A DNA stretch of 64,000 nucleotides from the NCBI GenBank assembly GCA_039916305.1, contig JBDSLR010000010.1, positions 62,001 to 126,000 of the forward strand, read 5' to 3'. A program made the position numbers and the translations under genes. The DNA is from JACMLD01 sp039916305 (GTDB lineage Bacteria; Bacteroidota; Bacteroidia; Chitinophagales; Chitinophagaceae). How positions within the stretch are numbered: the stretch's first letter is position 1; every line of letters begins with the position of its first letter. This document shows, in pieces, positions 53,436 through 61,585 of this stretch. A model generated the notes under the pieces. It did not search any database, was not told where the DNA came from, and was given only the letters and a program-made list of their open reading frames with translations.

Positions 53436-53828
53436 CTACGCCTCGGGCCAGTTGTTCTTAAATTCCGAATCATTTAGTTTGATTTCATGGGCGCTGATGG
53501 TAAGCTGTATCTGCATGGGCAGATCGCCAATGTGGTCAAATGTTTCATAGTAGTCTACGCAATGCGCATCTGCAAACTCAAGTGTTTTCAGTTTACTGCT
53601 GGTATCGCGCCTGAAGAAAGTTATGGTACCGCTCTTGGTTTGCGTGGGGCTTATCATCCAGTCGAACAGCTCTGTGCCGCCGCCGCTTTCTATCACCAGG
53701 TTTATATTCCCCCCCTGGGGTATAGCCGTAGGTTTGCCTGTTGCATCAGTTACCTGGGTGAAACGGAAACCGCAATGCAATACATTCATTTCTTCTCCGT
53801 CTATCTTTAATTTAGCAATAAAAGACAT
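53436..53828 (-). CDS. tssD: T6SS tube protein Hcp (TssD), paralogue 2
   Basis: The 130-residue protein matches the Bacteroidota TssD family: the start SFIAKLKIDGEEMNVL, FRFTQVTDATGKP near residue 22, a middle strand LVIESGGGTELFDWM and an ending ALTISAHEIKLND-like strand (QLTISAHEIKLND). It forms hexameric rings that stack inside the TssBC sheath. It resembles the neighbouring hcp at about every conserved position, so the pair arose by duplication. A terminator separates the two, which would lower expression of this copy and of the downstream vgrG-rhs genes. Confidence 0.93.
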   Translation of the reverse strand: MSFIAKLKIDGEEMNVLHCGFRFTQVTDATGKPTAIPQGGNINLVIESGGGTELFDWMISPTQTKSGTITFFRRDTSSKLKTLEFADAHCVDYYETFDHIGDLPMQIQLTISAHEIKLNDSEFKNNWPEA

Positions 53829-53890
53829 AGTAATAAATTAAATACATTAAGATAGCCTCTGCACCCAGTGCCTGGCACGGATATGTTCAG

Positions 53891-53927
53891 CAATAAAAAA
53901 TAAAACGGGCAACGGGATTGCTACCCG
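53891..53927 (-). terminator. Intrinsic terminator between the two hcp genes
   Basis: On the minus strand a hairpin CGGGTAGCAA/TTGCCCG (with a small bulge) is followed by TTTTATTTTTTATTG. It lies 15 bases past the stop of the first hcp. A partial terminator here would make the first Hcp far more abundant than the proteins encoded downstream. Confidence 0.6.
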
Positions 53928-53941
53928 CTATATTAAATATC

Positions 53942-54331
53942 TTATTTCACCCATTCGTTTGTGTGCGTACCGCTGCCCAGGGTAATTTCTTTAGCACTGA
54001 TAGTAAACGTTTCGGTGATGGGGTTATCGCCGGTGTTATCAAAATTCTCTGTGTAATCTACAAGGTAAGCTTCTTTAAACTTCAGCTCCTTTAAGGTGGC
54101 GTCGGTATCGCGTTTAACAAACACAATAGAGCCTTCCTTTCTTTCGAAATTGTTACACATCCATTCAAAGAAAGTGGTATCGCCACTTGCTTCAACGGTA
54201 ACAGTAATTTTTCCACCGCGGGTGATAGAGGAAGGACGACCGGTTGCATCAGTTTCCTGCTTCAGAGAATAGTAGCTTGATAAAACATTTAGTTCTTTAC
54301 CGGCTACTTTCAATTTTGCTTTGAAAGACAT
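53942..54331 (-). CDS. tssD: T6SS tube protein Hcp (TssD), paralogue 1
   Basis: The 129-residue product starts SFKAKLKVAGKELNVL, has SLKQETDATGRPSS near residue 22 and VTVEASGDTTFFEWM in the middle, and ends TFTISAKEITLG. I start it at the ATG at 54331 because that aligns with the neighbouring hcp; the longer frame reaching 54433 would add residues absent from the family. A textbook promoter lies 330 bases upstream. Together with the terminator downstream this is probably the main tube subunit. Confidence 0.94.
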   Translation of the reverse strand: MSFKAKLKVAGKELNVLSSYYSLKQETDATGRPSSITRGGKITVTVEASGDTTFFEWMCNNFERKEGSIVFVKRDTDATLKELKFKEAYLVDYTENFDNTGDNPITETFTISAKEITLGSGTHTNEWVK

Positions 54332-54736
54332 AAAAAAGGGATTTAAGATGAATAAATGGTATGATACTGATAAATAAATTTTACTGTACACGATACACCC
54401 TGTCAACCGGCGATACTTCTCTTTGAAAAGCATCGCTCCTGTTGTTTGTTTTTTGCGGTCTGTATTTTTTATAGATACAGGTGGCGCTGCTACATGGGCG
54501 TGAAGGTTTTCCGGGAGGGTATTATGAATTGGTGTGTATCGCTAAAACTATCTTTCATTTACCCCCACTTTAATTCTGCTCTGAAAGAATGTGTAAGACG
54601 GGGGTGTTAAAGATGTTTTTGTACTACTAATCAGACCTGGCGGCTTAATGCTGTTCAGTGTTCAAAGATAAATGCTCCTGGTGTTGTGGTCAACCGTTAT
54701 TACACTTAAACTGCGGCGTATTTATACCTATTCCGT
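54332..54736. other. Long leader/intergenic region before hcp
   Basis: This 405-base gap separates tssC from the first hcp. It contains a promoter at 54663-54693 and, downstream of it, a transcribed leader of about 330 bases. The leader includes a hairpin (CTGTAT/ATACAG near 54465) but no recognised riboswitch or gene. Confidence 0.5.
54663..54693 (-). promoter_or_regulatory. Bacteroidota promoter (TTG-N20-TATCTTTG) for the hcp-vgrG-rhs unit
   Basis: Read on the minus strand, TTG (54693-54691) is followed after 20 bases by TATCTTTG (54670-54663), an exact match to both elements of the Bacteroidota primary sigma consensus. It is the best promoter match I found in the window and would separate hcp expression from the tssHBC genes. 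Confidence 0.7.
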
Positions 54737-56125
54737 TTATTTATCCTGTGCGTATTCTGATGACCAATCATTGCCATCATCGCCTTTCTGTCCTTCCAGT
54801 TTAATTAAAAAAGTTTTTGCCGGAAAGTATGGTTTCAAATGAATATCCAGGTAAATCTTGTCTTTTTGTACGGGATCCTGTTCAAACCTGCGGATGGTAA
54901 AATTTTCAATTAATTTATTGGGGCCTGTTATGCTGTCAAGAAATTTTACAATCTGTCCATTTAATTCCTTGCGGGTATTGGCGGTAAAATTTTCAAATGC
55001 GCGCCTGTTCAGGAAGTCCATCATTACCTTAGCCACGTAATCAAATACGCGCACAACAGAATAGGTTTGTAATCCAAGGTTGTCTCCGCTGAACAATGTT
55101 TTGGCAGAGAATGCCATTACCTTGCCATATTCTTTTACCATGGGTACCAGGCCTAATTTTTCAAGGCTGGCAATTTCACTTTTTTTCAGATCAAAGCGAA
55201 CACCTTCTACCTCGTTCATACCGCCATGTTTTTTACCTGCGGTAACCTGCGACATGAGTGTGTTATATATTTTGCCAGCAAGCGCACCTGCCGGTGGTAC
55301 ATATAAGTCATCCTCTTCTCCTACTTCATTAAACTTACCGCGGCCTACCAGCCAGTTACAAGACATGATTACATTTGAACGATAGGTATCACCTCCCGTT
55401 AGATTAGCCGCTTCAAACAATTCCATTACGTCATCCGGCGCTTCCAGGTCCTGGAAATCAGTAACCAGCATCACCTTGTTTTCGTAAGCAATTTTAGCCC
55501 ATTTCTCTACTACCATATTAGAGCCCAGGTAACCGGGCAATATCAATAAACTGTAATTATTGCGTAAATCAAGCCTGTCGTAATTATCCACCATTTCCGC
55601 CTGGATAGCATCAATAAACCTTGTATTGTCAAGATCTTTTAATTGCTCCGGATCAGCATTTATAACAGAGACATTTTTGACCTTGGTGTTTTCTGTATTC
55701 TTAAAAAACAATGCTACTGACCGGTAAGAACGTTCCAAATCTTTGGTAGCCTCCAGGGAAGTCTTAAGATTCTTCTTTAACACCTTATCAGCCAAATCAG
55801 ATTTCTGCTGGCAGGTGTCAATCATCTTTGTGAGATCAAAATCTTCTGAACTGTTTAATATCTCACTCCACAAATGCAATGTCTTTTTTAAAGCTTCCCG
55901 CTCACCTTTTTTAGAAGCATCCTCCATGAATATTTTTTTCCGGGCCTTACGGTCGGGATTGATATTCTGAACAGATTCTATAGCAGCTTCCAGTAATTCA
56001 AACCTGCCAAATTCTTCCAGCGCTTTCAAACTGCTGTCCAACACCTCCGCAGGCTTATCAATGCTTTTTACTGCTTCCTTAACTTTGGCCTGTAATTCTT
56101 CTGTCTTTAATTGTTCCTGAGCCAT
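54737..56125 (-). CDS. tssC: T6SS contractile sheath large subunit TssC
   Basis: The 462-residue protein is the Bacteroidota-type TssC (VipB): residues 195-225 hold NYSLLILPGYLGSNMVVEKW, followed by NVIMSCNWLVGRGKFNEVGE near 245 and a C-terminal sheath-forming part with FENFTANTRKELNGQI near 380. With TssB it builds the contractile sheath around the Hcp tube. It lies 55 bases downstream of tssB in the same operon. Confidence 0.94.
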   Translation of the reverse strand: MAQEQLKTEELQAKVKEAVKSIDKPAEVLDSSLKALEEFGRFELLEAAIESVQNINPDRKARKKIFMEDASKKGEREALKKTLHLWSEILNSSEDFDLTKMIDTCQQKSDLADKVLKKNLKTSLEATKDLERSYRSVALFFKNTENTKVKNVSVINADPEQLKDLDNTRFIDAIQAEMVDNYDRLDLRNNYSLLILPGYLGSNMVVEKWAKIAYENKVMLVTDFQDLEAPDDVMELFEAANLTGGDTYRSNVIMSCNWLVGRGKFNEVGEEDDLYVPPAGALAGKIYNTLMSQVTAGKKHGGMNEVEGVRFDLKKSEIASLEKLGLVPMVKEYGKVMAFSAKTLFSGDNLGLQTYSVVRVFDYVAKVMMDFLNRRAFENFTANTRKELNGQIVKFLDSITGPNKLIENFTIRRFEQDPVQKDKIYLDIHLKPYFPAKTFLIKLEGQKGDDGNDWSSEYAQDK

Positions 56126-56180
56126 ATAAAAAATTTAATGAATTTTAGTAAGATATATATTGTACAGCCGGCTTTCTCTG

Positions 56181-56645
56181 TCAGGCAGTTTGTTCTTTAG
56201 GCTGTTCCAGCTCTTTAATTAAAGCGTGCAGTGCATTAATAAAAGCATCCTTTGTATCCTTATTTTTAAGCGCTTTCTGAAGGTTTTTATTGTTTTTAAG
56301 CTGTTTGATGATTTTCTGGTATTGATCTTTTTTCATAGCCAGGTCGCTGATAAAATTGCTCTGTGCGGTTATACCTTTAATACCAAAGTCGCCCAGGCTT
56401 TTGAATCTTAGTACTTCCTTTTTAGATATACCTTCTTCATCCTCAAATTCGGCATCCACTTCCGGCTTAAATTTATCAAACACCATTTCTATATTAGTAA
56501 GTCCCTCAACTATTTCAGGCCTTACGGGCGTTTTTACTGTTAGTTTCTCTGCCATCAATACCCTGTTTTGAGGGATATCTGCAAAAGCCTCAAAGGCTTC
56601 TGTTTCAGATACCACACCACCGATACTATATTTTTCAACAGCCAT
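56181..56645 (-). CDS. tssB: T6SS contractile sheath small subunit TssB
   Basis: The 154-residue protein corresponds to TssB (VipA). It opens with KYSIGGVVSETEAFEAF, has ITAQSNFISDLAMKKDQYQK near residue 94 and a charged, Lys-rich coiled tail to residue 145. Size and the position directly before tssC are typical. It pairs with TssC to form the sheath cog-wheel subunits. Confidence 0.92.
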   Translation of the reverse strand: MAVEKYSIGGVVSETEAFEAFADIPQNRVLMAEKLTVKTPVRPEIVEGLTNIEMVFDKFKPEVDAEFEDEEGISKKEVLRFKSLGDFGIKGITAQSNFISDLAMKKDQYQKIIKQLKNNKNLQKALKNKDTKDAFINALHALIKELEQPKEQTA

Positions 56646-56834
56646 GACAATTTTTTATTTGGTTAATAAATGCTTTGTAATTTATTGTTACTGCTGGCTT
56701 TTAACCGTTTAACCAGAACACCCTGCCGCACGATTACGCCAATTTAAATATAAATACATTTTACGAGACTTTCTCAAAATTACTGCTCGTGAAAACCACA
56801 ACAGTAGCCTGGTTCGAATGTATAGCCAACTGTT

Positions 56835-59372
56835 TTACTGAACCGCAACGCCGCTAAGCTCAACCCCTGGTTTTATTGTCCACAGCAACTCATTGTTCTT
56901 ATCAGTATCAAGGGTAACGGCATTCCCGGGTTGTATTTCTCCGCTGATAATCTTTCTTGACAAAGGCCTGCGCAACTGTGATCTGATTACCCCGGTAAGC
57001 GGCCGTGCTCCATACTTGGGTGTAAAGCCCATCTGTGACAGTACAGCAGCTGCCGTGTCTGATATGCTGAGCGCAATGCCTTGCTTTTCAAGTGCTGCAT
57101 ATAATGTTTTTAACTGCACCTGCAAAATATTCTGCACCATCTTTTCCGTCATCGGTGCAAATGGTACAATTTCCGTTAAGCGGCCCAGGAATTCCGGACG
57201 GAAATGTTGCGCCATAATCTCCATTAGTTTGTTGCTGGATGGAATTTCTCCATTGCCAAATGAATCAACCACGTACTGGCTGCCAATATTTGAAGTGAAG
57301 ATGATCACTGCGTTGGAGAAATCACCTTCCTTCCCCAGTTTATCATGCAATTTACCTTCATCCATTATCTGTAAAAAGATATCAAATACGGAGGAATGCG
57401 CTTTTTCAATTTCATCAAACAGCACCACAGAATAAGGTTTTTGCCTGATTTTATTTACCAATAGCCCGCCTTCTTCGTAGCCCACATAACCAGGAGGCGC
57501 GCCATACAATAATGCTGCAGAGTGCTCTTCTTTAAATTCAGACATATCAAACCGTATCATAAAAGACTCATCCTGGAAAAGAAAATTGGCGAGTGTTTTA
57601 GTAAGCTCCGTTTTACCTGTACCCGTTGGTCCCAAAAAAAAGAAGGAGCCAATGGGCTGGCCAGGCTTACTTAAACCAGACCTTGATTCAAGCACGGCTT
57701 CGGCAATGGTTTTAATGGCATGATCCTGCCCCATTACCCGCTGCTTTAGCACCTCCTCCATACCCAGCAAACGCTCCCGTTCCTGCGTTTGTACTTTTCC
57801 GATAGGGATGCCTGTTTTGTATGATACAATGGCCGCTACGTCTGATTTTTCCAGCGTAGTATGTTTGTTTACCGCAGCAGCCTGCAATGCCTGCAGTGCA
57901 TCAGCAATGTATTTTTTTACCGCTTTTTCGTCTTTCATTGCAGCGGGATCATCTTCACTTTCAAAATAACTCCAGAGGATAGGGCTCAGCTTATTCTTCA
58001 TCTGCAGGTGCATCCACTGCCACTCTTCCAGGTTATGGGTTTCCACACCTTCTGCAGGATTATTGTCGGCAATATCCCATTCATCATACTGCGCCTTAAA
58101 TGCCCCGAGATCCTGGCCGCCGGTATCATTTATCATACGCAGTGCTGCCATAGCGCGATCGGCCAGGTCTATAGCGGCATCGGGTAAACGCCTGTCTTTA
58201 ATATATCTTTTTGCCAGGCGGATGGTTTCTTTAATGGTTTCCCCGGGCACCGCCAGTCCATGGTGCTTCTCAAAATTTGGCATAACGGCCTTCATCATAT
58301 GAAAACAGACCACGGGGTCAGGTTCTTCTACCAGCAACTGTTCAAAGCGGCGGTTAAGTGCTTCATCGGTTTCAATATATTTCCGGTACTCATCGCGTGT
58401 AGTAGCGCCCACTACAGTTATTTCTCCCCTCGCGAGTTCCGGCTTCAGCATATTTACGGCGCCGCCGGCAGAGCCGTTTTTATCAATCAGTGCATGAATC
58501 TCATCTATAAAAAGAATGGCTTTATCAAACTGTTTAATCTCTGCAAGGATGCTTTTTAGCCGATCTTCTATTTCTCCTTTATACGAGGCGCCGGCAATCA
58601 ATGAGCCATTGTCCAGTTCAAAAATGCGTGCATTGTAAAGATGCTGCGGCACTTTCTGCTGCAGCACGGCCAATGCAAAAGCATCCACCAATGATGATTT
58701 GCCCACCCCGGGTTCGCCCACAATCAATACATTGGGTTTTGACCGGCGGCAAAGTATCTCAGACATCATGCGTATCTCCTTATCGCGGCCTATAATGGCA
58801 TCCATCTTTCCTTCTTTTGCCTGCAGGGTTTTATCGATACAATATTTTATCAGGGCCTGGTGCCCGGTTTTAGGTTTGTCTCCGTTGGAGGGCAGCGTAC
58901 TTTTTTTACCCAGCGCCGATTGTATTTCTGCTGTGCCAGTAATTGACTGCAGCAATTCTTCACGGCGCAGGGGCAATGTTTTAAGCTGATCAAAAGTGAA
59001 TCCTACGCCAGGTGTACAAACAGATGCCAGTAAATGCAGGGGCTCAATAAAATCTTTCGCAAATTTAAGGCGGATATTATCGGCCTCATTCATTACCTCT
59101 TCCACCATATTATCACCAGTAATGGGATCTGCGGGCGAGGCTGATTTCTTAGCATCCTCCATTCTTACCTCAGCCCATTCTTCTATATAGTAGATATCTT
59201 TATCCAGCATTTTTAACAGCGGCAGCAAGTCTGTATCCCTGTGCAAAAGTGCTTTCAGTAAATGAGCCGGGCCAAAGGACGGGTTCATGTTTTCTTTTGC
59301 CACCGCCTGTGCTATTTTAATGACCCGTTTTGCGTCTTCTGTAAGTAATATGTCCTGGGTTAAAGATGGCAT
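56835..59372 (-). CDS. tssH: T6SS sheath-recycling AAA+ ATPase ClpV (TssH)
   Basis: This 845-residue ClpB-type disaggregase has an N-domain of about 150 residues, AAA+ module 1 (Walker A GEPGVGKSS near 222, Walker B LFIDEIHAL near 290), a linker shorter than in ClpB, and AAA+ module 2 (Walker A GPTGTGKTE near 582, FDEIEKAH near 655) with a ClpB C-terminal domain. ClpV takes apart contracted sheaths so that TssB and TssC can be reused. Its place beside tssBC and the small middle domain make ClpV the right call rather than ClpB. Confidence 0.93.
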   Translation of the reverse strand: MPSLTQDILLTEDAKRVIKIAQAVAKENMNPSFGPAHLLKALLHRDTDLLPLLKMLDKDIYYIEEWAEVRMEDAKKSASPADPITGDNMVEEVMNEADNIRLKFAKDFIEPLHLLASVCTPGVGFTFDQLKTLPLRREELLQSITGTAEIQSALGKKSTLPSNGDKPKTGHQALIKYCIDKTLQAKEGKMDAIIGRDKEIRMMSEILCRRSKPNVLIVGEPGVGKSSLVDAFALAVLQQKVPQHLYNARIFELDNGSLIAGASYKGEIEDRLKSILAEIKQFDKAILFIDEIHALIDKNGSAGGAVNMLKPELARGEITVVGATTRDEYRKYIETDEALNRRFEQLLVEEPDPVVCFHMMKAVMPNFEKHHGLAVPGETIKETIRLAKRYIKDRRLPDAAIDLADRAMAALRMINDTGGQDLGAFKAQYDEWDIADNNPAEGVETHNLEEWQWMHLQMKNKLSPILWSYFESEDDPAAMKDEKAVKKYIADALQALQAAAVNKHTTLEKSDVAAIVSYKTGIPIGKVQTQERERLLGMEEVLKQRVMGQDHAIKTIAEAVLESRSGLSKPGQPIGSFFFLGPTGTGKTELTKTLANFLFQDESFMIRFDMSEFKEEHSAALLYGAPPGYVGYEEGGLLVNKIRQKPYSVVLFDEIEKAHSSVFDIFLQIMDEGKLHDKLGKEGDFSNAVIIFTSNIGSQYVVDSFGNGEIPSSNKLMEIMAQHFRPEFLGRLTEIVPFAPMTEKMVQNILQVQLKTLYAALEKQGIALSISDTAAAVLSQMGFTPKYGARPLTGVIRSQLRRPLSRKIISGEIQPGNAVTLDTDKNNELLWTIKPGVELSGVAVQ

Positions 59373-59391
59373 ACAGTTATGTCGTTATATT

Positions 59392-60429
59392 TTATATGAG
59401 TCTTTTCTTCAAAGCAACCGTCATGGTAACAATGCAATTGTTTTCATTGTAAGTTGGCACCACAGAAATTCTTTTTATCCTTCTTGTCCGTTTCAATTTT
59501 TCACACATTTGGCTAAACGGCATTACATCTCCATCAAAAAGTACTGAAATACCCAATTGGCCACATAAGTATTCAGAAAAATCTTCTGCCCTTTTTTTCC
59601 CGTCTGCCACTTCATCCAGCATGGACGCCAGCTGCTCTGCGCCCGCTTTTGCTATTTTGGGTTTTACTTTTTCCGGTTCCTTTTTTGGTTCTTCTGGTGC
59701 TGCCAGCGGCTCCGCGCTGGGATACTTTTCCAATTCCGGGCGGATAACAGGTACCCTGCGCTGTGCCTCATTTTTTTGCTTTTCCTTTTCCAGTCTGTTC
59801 TTCTCAGCAACCTTGTCAATTACGTACAGCTGATAATAGGTAACCATGTCTTCACGGTTGTTTATTTTAAGCTTTATTATTTTTTTTCCGGTAAACCTGA
59901 ACGGATAGGACACTTCCCTTTCCGTGGCATTAATACCATCTGTTTCACCAAAATTCCATTCCCATTTGGTTGAAGCGGTACAGGCGTCTGAAAAGCTCAC
60001 TGGCTCATTTAAATAGGCCGTATCATTAACGCTGTGCATAATCATGGGCTGAAAATCTTTATTTACAATCATGGGGGCTTCGTCAACAAATATATTTAGC
60101 ATGTCGGAGCAATCACCGTTCACCATCACAGATACAGTATACTTGCCCGTTTTCTTATACTGGTGATTGGTGATCGCCGTCTCCTCATCTTTAACAGTGC
60201 CGTCCCCAAAATCCCATGAAAATTTTAATCCCGTAACGGTTTCCGCTTTAAAACGGATAACCCGGTTTTCTATTAATTCTGTGCTGTTTACTACAATTTT
60301 TACGGGCGTACACGGGGTATGGGTGGTAAAGCGGAAGGCCATAATAAGCAGGGCCAGCACGCAAAGACCGCCCATCGTAAAAAAAACCTGTTCATCCACC
60401 CGGAAAAAAGACGAAGCTTTCCTGTTCAT
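59392..60429 (-). CDS. Membrane-anchored PKD-domain protein of the T6SS cluster
   Basis: The 345-residue protein has one N-terminal membrane helix (residues 16-31), two PKD-like beta-sandwiches (WDFGDGTVK near 73 and WEWNFGETDG near 158), a charged Lys/Glu/Pro linker of about 60 residues (209-265) and a C-terminal domain of about 80 residues (SEYLCGQLGISVLFDGD). It starts the tssH-tssB-tssC operon and ends 19 bases before tssH. The layout suits a periplasm-spanning component of the subtype iii trans-envelope complex (TssO/TssP class). I cannot assign which one. Confidence 0.7.
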   Translation of the reverse strand: MNRKASSFFRVDEQVFFTMGGLCVLALLIMAFRFTTHTPCTPVKIVVNSTELIENRVIRFKAETVTGLKFSWDFGDGTVKDEETAITNHQYKKTGKYTVSVMVNGDCSDMLNIFVDEAPMIVNKDFQPMIMHSVNDTAYLNEPVSFSDACTASTKWEWNFGETDGINATEREVSYPFRFTGKKIIKLKINNREDMVTYYQLYVIDKVAEKNRLEKEKQKNEAQRRVPVIRPELEKYPSAEPLAAPEEPKKEPEKVKPKIAKAGAEQLASMLDEVADGKKRAEDFSEYLCGQLGISVLFDGDVMPFSQMCEKLKRTRRIKRISVVPTYNENNCIVTMTVALKKRLI

Positions 60430-60629
60430 GATAGAATAGATTAATCAGCTGTAAAATGATATATGTTAAAGCGTATTACGTGTACGGATGGAGGATATAG
60501 GAAATCAGGCGGAGTTGCCTGCATGTATTAAATGCAGCTACAAGGTAGCAAATATTATCCGGAAGCCATAAGGGTATAAATACCTTTTTTGTACGTTTTT
60601 GTACCTATTACTTTGTTTATTATTTGACC

Positions 60630-60637
60630 TACATTTG
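60630..60637 (+). promoter_or_regulatory. Bacteroidota -7 promoter element upstream of the NlpC/P60 gene
   Basis: TACATTTG matches TAnnTTTG exactly, 38 bases before the ATG at 60676. Poly-T-rich sequence upstream has several TTG triplets but none at the ideal distance. Confidence 0.5.
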
Positions 60638-60675
60638 TTGCCAGCCACCCGTTTTTTCATTGTCAACTGAAGGTT

Positions 60676-61284
60676 ATGAATACCCAATTTGCGTGCAGCT
60701 GCCTGGTTGTTTCAGCCCTGCTGTTATCCTGCGGCACTTCAAAAAAAGCACCTAAAAAAGGCGGGGAAGAAATTGTGGTACGTACAGCAGCCATTGCCGT
60801 AACGCCGTCCCCGGTAACCACGTATGACAGCTTACAAAAGAAGTATGCAGCTTACCTCAAGGTAGAACCTGATAAGATTACCAACCTGCGCTTGTACCGG
60901 TTTATAGACCAATGGCTGAACACTCCTTATCAATGGGGGGGCACGTCTAAAAAAGGTATTGACTGCTCTTCCCTCATACAACAGCTGCTGCAAAATGTAT
61001 ACGAGATCAAAATACCCCGCACTTCAGTGGAGCAATTCTACGCCAAATGGATCAATAAGTTTAGTTCCACCCGGCACTTGTCGGAAGGTGATTTGGTTTT
61101 TTTCCGCACAGACGAAACCAAGGTGGTTTCGCACGTAGGCCTGTACCTTGGCAACCGTAAGTTTGTAAACTCTTCCTCCTCTAAAGGTGTCAGTATTGCT
61201 AACCTTGATGATGCTTACTGGAGAAGACTGTACGCTGGCGCCGGCAGAGTGGATGTAAAAATGCTTGCTGCCTATAAGAAGTAA
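60676..61284 (+). CDS. NlpC/P60 (C40) peptidoglycan hydrolase lipoprotein
   Basis: The 202-residue protein has a lipoprotein signal (LLLSC, Cys19) and a C-terminal NlpC/P60 domain. Catalytic Cys97 sits in KKGIDCSSLIQ and His153 in KVVSHVGLYLGN. Such enzymes cut the D-Glu to diaminopimelate peptide bond of peptidoglycan stems. It is divergent from the T6SS operon with 246 bases between starts. A role in opening the wall for the secretion apparatus is possible, but general wall turnover is equally likely. Confidence 0.9.
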   Translation: MNTQFACSCLVVSALLLSCGTSKKAPKKGGEEIVVRTAAIAVTPSPVTTYDSLQKKYAAYLKVEPDKITNLRLYRFIDQWLNTPYQWGGTSKKGIDCSSLIQQLLQNVYEIKIPRTSVEQFYAKWINKFSSTRHLSEGDLVFFRTDETKVVSHVGLYLGNRKFVNSSSSKGVSIANLDDAYWRRLYAGAGRVDVKMLAAYKK

Positions 61285-61585
61285 GTGCGCTTCTAAAAAA
61301 TCAGGGAGCAGGGTTTTGAAGCCGGCCTGCTGAAACTCATGACCAGCTTTACTAAAACAATACAGCATTTCATGTACACCGGGATGCTTATTGACGTTTG
61401 TTAGCCGCTGCAACCGCAAAAGCCGGTATTAGTCTTCAGGCACCACAGCTGTCCGTCAAAGCCAATCCGGACTATCAATTCAAAACAATATGTATTTGCA
61501 GACAGCAACAAAAATGCTGATCAGCAAATCGGCTTCCACATAAAATATGTAATTTGGCAAACAACCCCCGCGTTAAAAAAAAATT
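61285..61585. other. Intergenic region, nothing recognised
   Basis: This 301-base gap lies between two plus-strand genes. I see no terminator of normal strength, no repeat and no coding frame with protein-like composition. Confidence 0.4.

Noticed and set aside
50111..60429. Extracellular contractile injection system or tailocin instead of a T6SS
   Set aside because: The presence of Hcp-type TssD, VgrG, ClpV and PAAR-Rhs cargo, and the absence of tail-fibre, tape-measure and Afp-type AAA genes, favour a T6SS.
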